NCBI GenBank assembly: GCA_013695335.1
Contig: JACDAR010000296.1
Span: 1 to 7,418 of the forward strand
Source of the DNA: Rubrobacter sp.
Lineage (GTDB): Bacteria > Actinomycetota > Rubrobacteria > Rubrobacterales > Rubrobacteraceae
Length of the DNA stretch: 7,418 bases
Direction of reading: 5' to 3'
Shown: piece after piece, positions 1-6,939 of the stretch
How the letters are laid out: the number at the start of each line of letters is the position of its first letter
Numbering within the stretch: position 1 is the stretch's first letter
Translations under genes and position numbers: made by a program
Notes under the pieces: model-generated
What the model was told of the DNA's origin: nothing
What the model saw: the letters and a program-made list of their open reading frames with translations, nothing else
Databases searched by the model: none

Positions 1-609
1 GACGCGTACCTGAAGATCTTCGATCTCTCCAACGGCGACTACACGCTTTTCAAGGACGACATCGCAGTCCCCATCGAGCCGTTCTTCGGGACGATGGGCG
101 TGAGCCAGGCCGGCCCGGATAAGCCGGTCATCATGCCGCCAGGGCCGTTCGGGGGGAACATGGACACCCGCCACCTCACCAAAGGCACGGTGCTGCGCCT
201 GCCCGTGGAGGTGTCTGGCGCTCTGTTCTCCTGCGGCGACGCCCACGCGGCCCAGGGCGACGGGGAGGTCTGCGTCACGGGCATCGAGTGCCCCATGTAC
301 GCGTCATTGCGCTTCAACCTCATCAAAGGCAAGTCCATCCCGGCGCCGCAGTTCCAGACGCCAGGCCCGCTGACGCCAAAGTCAGAGGGCGCTGGCTGGT
401 ACGCCACGATGGGCGTCAATCCGGATCTTATGCAGGCGGCGAAGGATTCGCTGCGGGCGATGGTCGAGCACATAAGCGTCACGTATGGGATAGAGCCGGT
501 GGAGGCGTACGTGCTTGCAAGCCTCGCTGTTGACCTCAAGATCTCCGAGATCGTGGACGCCCCGAACTGGATCGTCTCCTCCTACCTGCCGCTCTCGATC
601 TTCAGATAA
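1..609 (+). CDS. Acetamidase/formamidase family protein, 3' part (5' end outside window)
   Basis: This reading frame is open from the first base and ends at TAA 607-609, giving 202 residues. The family hydrolyses short amides (formamide, acetamide) to ammonia and the acid in the cytoplasm. Recognition rests on the family signature: GGNMDTRHL (window residues about 50-58), then a GALFSCGDAHAAQGDGEVC-like stretch (about 74-92) with the metal/active-site region D80-A-H82 and G-D-G-E. Family members are commonly 300-400 residues, so roughly the first third or more is missing to the left. The C-terminal part (YATMGVNPDLMQAAKDSLR, then a helical region) also fits the family. I cannot tell acetamidase from formamidase or name the natural substrate. 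The next gene starts only six bases downstream, so the two may share a transcript. Confidence 0.9.
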   Translation, partial: DAYLKIFDLSNGDYTLFKDDIAVPIEPFFGTMGVSQAGPDKPVIMPPGPFGGNMDTRHLTKGTVLRLPVEVSGALFSCGDAHAAQGDGEVCVTGIECPMYASLRFNLIKGKSIPAPQFQTPGPLTPKSEGAGWYATMGVNPDLMQAAKDSLRAMVEHISVTYGIEPVEAYVLASLAVDLKISEIVDAPNWIVSSYLPLSIFR

Positions 610-615
610 AAACCC

Positions 616-1074
616 TTGTCCGGCAAAGACCCTCAATACCCGAACCTCTCCAGGCTGATCTCGGTCCCCGGCATGGTGGCGCTCGCCGTGCTCGGGGCCG
701 TCATCGTCGGCGCGTCGCGGCTGTTCGGCACGGAGGTGGTGTTTCGGGAGGTACTCATAGAGATGGTCGCCAGCTTCGGCAGCGCGCTGCTCGTCATCGC
801 GGTCTTCGGGCTGTTCTTCAGGAGCGGGATCGAACGCCTCATCCGGCGCATTCCTGGCGGCGATCTCTACGAGCAATCCACAGACCGCCTGCGGGAGATG
901 ATCGAGGGCGCGGATCACGGCGAAGGCCAGGCAGACTCCCGGCTCGAAGAGAGGTTGGATCGCATAGAGGAAAGCCTCGGCAACCTGTCCGGCGAAGACA
1001 TACTGCGCCTGAGGGATGAAATCCAGAAACTGCGGGGGCTGCTGGAGAACGCGGAACCGGACAGGGAAACCTGA
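616..1074 (+). CDS. Small membrane protein, two helices plus coiled-coil tail
   Basis: I do not recognise a named family. The 152-residue frame has two hydrophobic segments (about residues 17-35 and 48-68), followed by a basic stretch (IERLIRRI, about 72-79). The charged C-terminal region (about 83-150) is rich in heptad-like L/I spacing with E and R and probably forms a coiled coil. The expected topology is both ends in the cytoplasm. The start is uncertain. TTG 616 gives the longest frame and sits six bases after the amidase stop, but no clear Shine-Dalgarno is visible there. ATG 673 is an alternative, but it would cut into the first membrane segment, so I prefer TTG 616. The close spacing suggests co-transcription with the amidase. 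The function is unknown; a helix-pair membrane anchor with a coiled-coil oligomerisation or partner-binding tail is the most that can be inferred. Confidence 0.65.
   Translation: MSGKDPQYPNLSRLISVPGMVALAVLGAVIVGASRLFGTEVVFREVLIEMVASFGSALLVIAVFGLFFRSGIERLIRRIPGGDLYEQSTDRLREMIEGADHGEGQADSRLEERLDRIEESLGNLSGEDILRLRDEIQKLRGLLENAEPDRET
1062..1073 (+). terminator. Short GAAA-tetraloop hairpin at the stop codon (weak)
   Basis: CAGG (1062-1065), a GAAA loop (1066-1069) and CCTG (1070-1073) form a four-base-pair stem that overlaps the TGA stop at 1072-1074. No U-tract follows. It is short enough to be chance, but it sits exactly at a gene end. Confidence 0.2.
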
Positions 1075-1127
1075 AGATAACCAGGCTGACCCGACCGTTC
1101 ACAGTCGAGGCAGACAGCGTTACGGGC

Positions 1128-1133
1128 TACAAT
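1128..1133 (+). promoter_or_regulatory. Possible -10 box for the membrane-protein pair
   Basis: TACAAT at 1128-1133 matches the -10 consensus at five of six positions and lies 33 bases before the ATG at 1167, in the only gap between the two upstream genes and this pair. No -35 box is found at normal spacing; TTCACA at 1098-1103 is 24 bases upstream, which is too far. It is therefore tentative. Confidence 0.3.
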
Positions 1134-1150
1134 GCGCGTGTCTCGAATGT

Positions 1151-1159
1151 GGGAGGAGG
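1151..1159 (+). promoter_or_regulatory. Ribosome binding site GGGAGGAGG, fixing the start at 1167
   Basis: GGGAGGAGG ends seven bases before ATG 1167. A longer frame could begin at GTG 1149, but that codon lies upstream of this purine-rich site, so the ATG is the better start. Confidence 0.75.
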
Positions 1160-1166
1160 CGCAGGC

Positions 1167-1655
1167 ATGGAAACATTAGCCAGGGAAAGTGAACCGGACG
1201 GGCGGCAGGATTTCGAGCGCGTCCAGAAAGCCCGCTACAGGCCGGCACGCCTGACGGGTTTGCTGCTGGTTCTTCAGGCTGCGGGGCTTGCGGGTCTCGT
1301 GGCTTACGAGTTGCTCGACCTCAGCGTACTGGCCCAGCAGGGCGAGGTCTCGGCGGAGGTCCAGCGGAGCGTAAGCGACGTAGCCTCGGTCTTCTTCGTC
1401 CCTTCCGCCGTGCTCGCGCTCCTCGCGGCGCTCAGCCTTGTCATAGTGGCCCGCAGGGGATGGCTACTAGCCGCCAGCTCCCAGAGCCTGTGCCTGGCTG
1501 TCTGCCTGTGGCTGTACTCAGCCGAAAACACGCCTATCTACGTGTATCCGGTGATGATCTCCAGCGTTCTGATCATCCTTTACCTCAATTCCCGCACCGT
1601 GCGAACGCTCTTTCATTCGCGCCAGACCACTGGCGGCGGGGGCAGACGCAGATGA
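1167..1655 (+). CDS. Four-helix integral membrane protein of unknown function
   Basis: I do not recognise a family. The 162-residue protein has a charged N-terminus (residues 1-28, rich in E, D, R) and four hydrophobic segments at about 29-47, 73-95, 99-117 and 124-140. It ends in a basic, glycine-rich tail (GGGGRRR). The loop between helices 1 and 2 (about 48-72) is acidic and polar. By the positive-inside rule both termini should be cytoplasmic. The start is ATG 1167, seven bases after a GGGAGGAGG site. The stop TGA at 1653-1655 overlaps the ATG of the next gene (ATGA at 1652-1655), a layout typical of translational coupling. The product therefore probably works with, or is made in step with, the large downstream membrane protein. 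No catalytic motif or transporter signature is visible. Confidence 0.75.
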   Translation: METLARESEPDGRQDFERVQKARYRPARLTGLLLVLQAAGLAGLVAYELLDLSVLAQQGEVSAEVQRSVSDVASVFFVPSAVLALLAALSLVIVARRGWLLAASSQSLCLAVCLWLYSAENTPIYVYPVMISSVLIILYLNSRTVRTLFHSRQTTGGGGRRR

Positions 1656-3529
1656 CCGGGGATCACATGAGCCCCGAGGCGGCGGAAGCCCTGCTACGGC
1701 GCTTCGAGCCAGTCCTGTGCTTCACGCGGGGCGAGCAATTCTATCCGCTGGACGTGGCCCACTACGTGCGCGCCTGTAGCCTGTGGGTGCAGCGGGGAAA
1801 CGACGAGCCAGTGTGCGTGGTTCCCCGCGACAAATTGAGCCTGGAGACGCTGGCCCAGCAACCCCTCGACGAGTTCGGGGCCGTACATTACCTGCGGTTC
1901 ACCGACCCAAGGAGCATCAGGGAAGTGTATTCGAGGGGCGCCCGTAAGGAACTCCAGCGCAGACGACGCCTGACGGACGAAGACGACAAGACAAAGAAGA
2001 TCTTCAGCACGGGCAAGGGACGTTTGGCCCGCGTCGGATACACCTCGCGTTTCGCTGACGCGCTCTACGAGATAGCCCTTCTTGCCAGGGGCCGGGTGCC
2101 TGGGGAGTCCACGGCAGCGGGCTCCATAGCTTACGGCAGGATTATGGACGGGGCCGAACACTACGTCTACCACGGAAGGGTGATGCGCCAGAACGGCTGG
2201 ACCGTGCTCCAGTACTGGCTCTTCTACGCCTTCAACGACTGGCGCTCGGGCTTCTTCGGGGCCAACGACCACGAGGCCGACTGGGAGAAGGTGATGATCT
2301 TCCTCTCAGAGCCCGAACCCGGAGAGTTCGTCCCGGAGTGGGTGGCCTACGCATCCCACGAATACACAGGGGACAACCTGAGGCGACGCTGGGACGACCC
2401 CGAGGTGGACAGGGTCGGGGAACACATGGTGGTCTACGTGGGCGCGGGCTCCCACGCCAGCTTCTACGCGCCCGGCGAATACCTGACGGAACTGCCCATC
2501 CGGCTCCCCGGTCAGATGTCCAAGATTTCCACCGCCATGACCAATTTCTGGCAGAAGCAGTTGCGCCAGTACTCCCTGGACAGGCCATCGGCGAGCCAGA
2601 CCAGCTTCTTCACCATCCCGTTCGTGGACTACGCGCGGGGCGATGGCCTCTCCCTTGGTCCGGGGCAGGATCGCGAATGGGATAGGCCGCGCCTGATGCA
2701 GCAACCTGAGCCAGATTGGGTGCGCGAGTACAGGGGACTATGGGGCCTGTATACCCGTGACCCGTTCGAGGGTGAGGACGCCCCCGCTGGTCCGATGTAC
2801 AGGCGCGACAAGAGCCCGGCCCAGGCGTGGCACGATCCCGTCGGCTGGGCTGGGCTGGACAAGGTTTCGACTCGATCTGAACAGATGCAGATCGTCGAGA
2901 CCAGGCAAAAGCAGATCTCATCCCACGTCGAAGAGCTGCGCCAGGAGATCGAAGCCAGGAGCCTGCGCATCAAGGAGCTTGGCGTCGAGGTAGAGGCCAT
3001 GCGCGGCCGGTCCCACATGGACGGCCCCTACGATGCAAAGGTCGCCGAGCTAAAGCAACTGTCCGGGGAGGTCGCGGGACTCAGAAAAGAACTGGCAACG
3101 GGTGAGACCATCGGGGAGTCGCTCGGCGACCACGAAGAACGCCTGAAGGCGGGCGAGAAAGGTCCGCTGCGGGCGCACATTACCCACGCCCACCAGCCAG
3201 CGTCGGACACGGAGTTGCGCACGGGCAGGGTGGCCGAGGCGTGGGCCGCGCTCAGCGTGGGGCTGGTCCTGATCAGCCTGGTCGCCATCGTGGCCTTCGA
3301 GCGGGAGCACCTGACAGGCGCGCTGGTCGTGAGCATCGCTTTGTTCGCCTTCGTGGAGGCTGGCTTCAGGGGACGGTTGACCAACCTGATCAGCTCCGTC
3401 AACGTGGGCCTCGCCATAGTCTCCGTGCTGGTTCTCGCCTACGAATTCTTCTGGCAAGCAGTCATCCTGGCCGTGCTGGTGATTGGCCTCTACGTCCTGT
3501 GGGATAACCTGCGGGAACTGCGCAGGTGA
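1652..3529 (+). CDS. Vps62-like domain protein with coiled coil and four C-terminal membrane helices
   Basis: The protein has 625 residues from ATG 1652, which overlaps the upstream stop; ATG 1667 (620 residues) has a GGGG five bases before it and is the alternative. A longer frame opens at 1460, but its first part lies inside the upstream gene and is unlikely to be used. Residues about 10-400 form a soluble domain with a series of motifs: QYWLFYAFNDW (187-197), HEADWE (207-212), YASHEY (233-238) and GAGSHASF (264-271). This aromatic, H-x-x-D-W-E and GSHAS pattern resembles proteins annotated Vps62-related. Their biochemical role is not established to my knowledge. Residues about 406-495 are a charged coiled coil. 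Hydrophobic segments at about 531-549, 554-572, 579-598 and 600-617 anchor the C-terminus. There is no signal peptide, so the N-terminal domain is probably cytoplasmic. The Vps62 link comes from motif memory, not from a search. Confidence 0.75.
   Translation: MTGDHMSPEAAEALLRRFEPVLCFTRGEQFYPLDVAHYVRACSLWVQRGNDEPVCVVPRDKLSLETLAQQPLDEFGAVHYLRFTDPRSIREVYSRGARKELQRRRRLTDEDDKTKKIFSTGKGRLARVGYTSRFADALYEIALLARGRVPGESTAAGSIAYGRIMDGAEHYVYHGRVMRQNGWTVLQYWLFYAFNDWRSGFFGANDHEADWEKVMIFLSEPEPGEFVPEWVAYASHEYTGDNLRRRWDDPEVDRVGEHMVVYVGAGSHASFYAPGEYLTELPIRLPGQMSKISTAMTNFWQKQLRQYSLDRPSASQTSFFTIPFVDYARGDGLSLGPGQDREWDRPRLMQQPEPDWVREYRGLWGLYTRDPFEGEDAPAGPMYRRDKSPAQAWHDPVGWAGLDKVSTRSEQMQIVETRQKQISSHVEELRQEIEARSLRIKELGVEVEAMRGRSHMDGPYDAKVAELKQLSGEVAGLRKELATGETIGESLGDHEERLKAGEKGPLRAHITHAHQPASDTELRTGRVAEAWAALSVGLVLISLVAIVAFEREHLTGALVVSIALFAFVEAGFRGRLTNLISSVNVGLAIVSVLVLAYEFFWQAVILAVLVIGLYVLWDNLRELRR
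3507..3527 (+). terminator. Hairpin at the 3' end of the Vps62-like gene
   Basis: ACCTGCG (3507-3513) and CGCAGGT (3521-3527) form a perfect seven-base-pair stem with a seven-base loop. The stem ends on the first base of the TGA stop (3527-3529). No U-tract follows, so it is either a GC-rich terminator of the kind seen in high-GC bacteria or part of a larger structured region with the inverted repeat starting at 3531. Confidence 0.35.
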
Positions 3530-3530
3530 A

Positions 3531-3592
3531 CCACCGATGGATCCTTGGACTTCGCGTGCCGGGCGCTTGCAAGGGGATCGTATAATCGGTGG
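3531..3592. promoter_or_regulatory. Long inverted repeat enclosing the DUF433 promoter (candidate operator)
   Basis: CCACCGAT (3531-3538) is perfectly repeated in inverse as ATCGGTGG (3585-3592). Inside it, GATCCTTG (3540-3547) can pair with CAAGG-GG-ATC (3570-3579) with two bulged G. The right outer arm shares its first two bases with the TATAAT box. The arrangement could be an operator for self-regulation of the downstream pair, or an RNA hairpin ending the upstream transcript. Confidence 0.45.
3581..3586 (+). promoter_or_regulatory. -10 box TATAAT of the DUF433/DUF5615 pair
   Basis: A perfect TATAAT lies 25 bases before ATG 3612. There is no good -35 box at 16-18 bases. TTGGAC at 3545-3550 resembles one, but the spacer would be 30 bases. 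The promoter may be weak or activator-dependent. Confidence 0.5.
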
Positions 3593-3611
3593 CGAGAGAA
3601 AGGAGCCGACC

Positions 3612-3848
3612 ATGAACCCCGCAGAGAAAGGCATCGTCTCCCGCGACCCGGAGGTGGTGAGCGGCGCGCTCGTCTTCGCCGGTACCAGGGTCCCGGCAAA
3701 AACCTTGACCGACTACATCGAAGCGGGTCATACCCTTGAAGACTTCCTTGACGGCTTCCCAACCGTAGAACGCCGACAGGCCATCGCATTCCTTAGATTG
3801 GCACCCGAAGCGGTTGAGGACTTCGCCGATGCGCGTGCTCTTCGATGA
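3612..3848 (+). CDS. DUF433 domain protein, predicted antitoxin-like partner
   Basis: The product has 78 residues. The DUF433 core is clear: I-V-S-R-D-P at residues 8-13, G-A-L-V-F-A-G-T-R-V-P at 18-28, then a helical stretch ending in DGFPTVERRQAIAFLRLA (about 47-64). DUF433 proteins are small helical, winged-helix-like proteins. They are often encoded just before a DUF5615 PIN-like gene and are predicted to be the antitoxin and DNA-binding half of the pair. The start ATG 3612 is preceded by AAAGGAG (3599-3605) at a six-base spacing. The frame stays open upstream to 3483, but that part overlaps the preceding gene. The next gene starts inside this one (20-base overlap). If the protein binds DNA, the inverted repeat over its own promoter is the obvious site. 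That role is inferred from the family context. Confidence 0.88.
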   Translation: MNPAEKGIVSRDPEVVSGALVFAGTRVPAKTLTDYIEAGHTLEDFLDGFPTVERRQAIAFLRLAPEAVEDFADARALR

Positions 3849-4152
3849 GAATGTAGATCGGCGCCTCAAACGGTTCTTCGACGTTGAGCACGAGGTTTCG
3901 ACCGTTGCCAGCCGCAGTTGGAAGGGCAAGAAAAACGGAGAGCTGCTGAACCTTGCTCAGGGTGAGTTCGACGTTTTCTTGACCAGAGACCAGAACATAC
4001 CCTACCAGCAAAACCTCTCACGCTTCGATATAGCAGTCGTAGTCCTCCAAGCGAGGAGCAACGCTTATGAAGATCTCGCTCCGCTTGTAGAGAAGGCATC
4101 GGCTGCTCTGCCGGAGACTCGACCCGGTCACGCTCTTTTCGTCGAGGCATAG
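3829..4152 (+). CDS. DUF5615 PIN-like protein, predicted toxin or nuclease-like partner
   Basis: The product has 107 residues, the usual size of the family. It opens with MRVLFDENVDRRL, where D6 and E7 are the conserved acidic pair of the PIN-like fold. WKGKKNGELL (31-40) and FDVFLTRDQNIPYQQNL (47-63, with D54 the next conserved acidic residue) are strongly typical. The PIN fold usually holds a metal-dependent RNase site, but activity of DUF5615 proteins as toxins is predicted rather than generally shown. I chose ATG 3829 because it gives the canonical MRVLFDE start and has GAGGA (3816-3820) eight bases upstream; TTG 3814 would add five residues. The gene overlaps the DUF433 gene by 20 bases, so translation is probably coupled. 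The base composition is visibly richer in A and T than the flanking genes, which fits horizontal acquisition. Confidence 0.88.
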   Translation: MRVLFDENVDRRLKRFFDVEHEVSTVASRSWKGKKNGELLNLAQGEFDVFLTRDQNIPYQQNLSRFDIAVVVLQARSNAYEDLAPLVEKASAALPETRPGHALFVEA

Positions 4153-4165
4153 TCTCGACCGAAAA
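4136..4165. terminator. Bulged hairpin between convergent genes
   Basis: GTCGAG (4141-4146) pairs with CTCGAC (4154-4159) around a seven-base loop. The stem extends outward with TTTTC (4136-4140) and GAAAA (4161-4165) after one bulged C at 4160. It spans the TAG stop of the DUF5615 gene (4150-4152) and lies next to the convergent stop at 4172-4174. It can form on both strands, so it could stop transcription both ways, although neither strand has a U-tract after the stem. Confidence 0.45.
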
Positions 4166-4171
4166 CCGGAA

Positions 4172-6223
<2,052 letters not shown>

Positions 6224-6321
6224 GGTCTCCTCCCGCCGTCTGGGCGGCGCATTTTCAGACAAATCTTCGGACGATCCTGCCCCGGAACTTATCACACGAA
6301 ACTTCAGGGCTCCGCCGGTCC

Positions 6322-6340
6322 CTGAATACATATCTGAATA
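6322..6340. repeat. Pair of CTGAATA direct repeats in the divergent promoter region
   Basis: CTGAATA occurs at 6322-6328 and again at 6334-6340, twelve bases apart start to start, close to one helical turn. The pair lies in the AT-rich part of the 191-base region between the divergent DUF255 gene and the small exported-protein gene, just before the possible -10 box at 6347. It could be a tandem regulator site or chance. Confidence 0.3.
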
Positions 6341-6346
6341 AATCGA

Positions 6347-6352
6347 TACTAT
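6347..6352 (+). promoter_or_regulatory. Possible -10 box for the small exported protein
   Basis: TACTAT at 6347-6352, in GATACTAT, matches the -10 consensus at five of six positions and lies 63 bases before GTG/ATG of the small gene. The -35 region is poor (CTGAAT at 6322-6327, 19-base spacer). Confidence 0.3.
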
Positions 6353-6388
6353 GGTGATCTGTCCTACTCTCTACTTCGTATGGCTTTT

Positions 6389-6408
6389 AAAGGAGGAGGA
6401 AGGTGATC
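6389..6408 (+). promoter_or_regulatory. Extended, doubled ribosome binding site
   Basis: AAAGGAGG (6389-6396) is followed by a second GGAGG (6395-6399) and AGGTGATC (6401-6408). Both blocks match parts of the complement of the 16S rRNA 3' end. The first block is six bases from GTG 6403. Measured to ATG 6415, the GG of the second block is 11 bases away. The site is therefore strong but leaves the start codon open. Confidence 0.6.
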
Positions 6409-6414
6409 TTACAC

Positions 6415-6630
6415 ATGAAGAAGAGAATTATCTTGGGTATCGCCTTCGCCGCGATGTCTTCTTTGATGGTCGGCGCGCCGGCCTCCGCCGCGCACTGCGT
6501 GAACACAGAGGGGACTTCGCCAGGCTTCTCGTACTTTGGCCAGGATGGCAAGGACTCCGATCCCACAGCCAATGAGTGCCGCGCTAATACTGGCAGCCCG
6601 TCCGAGCGCGCTCCAGGCCAGAACATGTAA
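6415..6630 (+). CDS. Small predicted exported protein with two cysteines
   Basis: I do not recognise a family. From ATG 6415 the product has 71 residues. Residues 1-25 are a textbook Sec signal peptide: MKKR basic start, a hydrophobic core (IILGIAFAAMSSLMVG), then APASA before the likely cleavage at A25. There is no lipobox. The mature part (about 46 residues) is small, polar, low in hydrophobics and has exactly two cysteines (C28 and C55), which could form one disulfide once exported. It is rich in G, S, P, N and D. GTG 6403, which would add MILH, has the better Shine-Dalgarno spacing. I prefer ATG 6415 because it gives the cleaner signal peptide. The gene stands alone, with its own promoter-like region and a following hairpin, so it is probably a single-gene transcript. 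Its function is unknown. Confidence 0.7.
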   Translation: MKKRIILGIAFAAMSSLMVGAPASAAHCVNTEGTSPGFSYFGQDGKDSDPTANECRANTGSPSERAPGQNM

Positions 6631-6657
6631 GAACGAGTAGCTGATAAGACTTTACAA

Positions 6658-6691
6658 TGAAGAGCTGGAGACATTACGTTCCGGCTCTTCA
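6658..6691 (+). terminator. Strong hairpin after the small exported-protein gene
   Basis: TGAAGAGCTGGAG (6658-6670) pairs with TTCCGGCTCTTCA (6679-6691) in up to 13 base pairs, including two G-U pairs, with an eight-base loop. It starts 27 bases after the stop codon. No clear U-tract follows, so termination is inferred from position and stem strength. Confidence 0.5.
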
Positions 6692-6907
6692 GCTTATGGA
6701 AAGTAGTCTCGAAGAGTGCCCCTGACGAAATGGGGATTTGTATCCCCGGACGATTGCCGTCATCTCTCCTTTGGACGCGGCGATCATTATCCATCCACTT
6801 CGCTCTCCCAGCCGGTCCACAATCAATATGGATAAAGTGAGCGTTCGCATACCGTGATCCCGCTCCCAGGCATCTGCGTCCGCGTTATCTTTCGGCTGAT
6901 CGGGGAA
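6692..6907. other. Intergenic stretch with small inverted repeats and no recognisable gene
   Basis: No frame here has a convincing start site, family motif or codon pattern. The two minus-strand frames that cross it lack ribosome binding sites and run through neighbouring signals. The stretch holds a perfect hairpin (GGGGAT 6732-6737, TTGT loop, ATCCCC 6742-6747) that competes with an upstream CCCC at 6719-6722. It also holds a spaced inverted repeat, TTATCCAT (6787-6794) and ATGGATAA (6828-6835). It probably contains the 5' leader and control region of the aldolase gene. Confidence 0.4.
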
Positions 6908-6913
6908 TATAAG
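6885..6913 (+). promoter_or_regulatory. Possible promoter of the aldolase gene
   Basis: TATAAG (6908-6913) lies 17 bases after TTATCT (6885-6890), a weak -35 match (three of six). The -10 ends 26 bases before ATG 6940, a plausible short leader. Confidence 0.35.
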
Positions 6914-6939
6914 CCGTGGGAGTTGGAAAAGGAGGCAAG

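Noticed and set aside
382..918. Minus-strand frame spanning the amidase and the following gene
   Set aside because: Its composition is typical of an antisense shadow (rich in R, E, D, H), with no motif, and it overlaps a clear amidase.
1460..1651. Upstream extension of the Vps62-like frame
   Set aside because: It overlaps the four-helix protein in another frame and lacks a ribosome site; the ATGA start at 1652 explains the layout better.
6224..6331. Longer start (ATG 6331) for the DUF255 protein
   Set aside because: The family N-terminus begins at the ATG at 6223, which has a strong GGGAGGAG site; the extra 36 residues look like untranslated leader.
6604..6613. Perfect ten-base palindrome GAGCGCGCTC
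   Set aside because: It falls inside the small coding sequence, is GC-rich and has no spacer or second copy in the window, so coding chance is sufficient.
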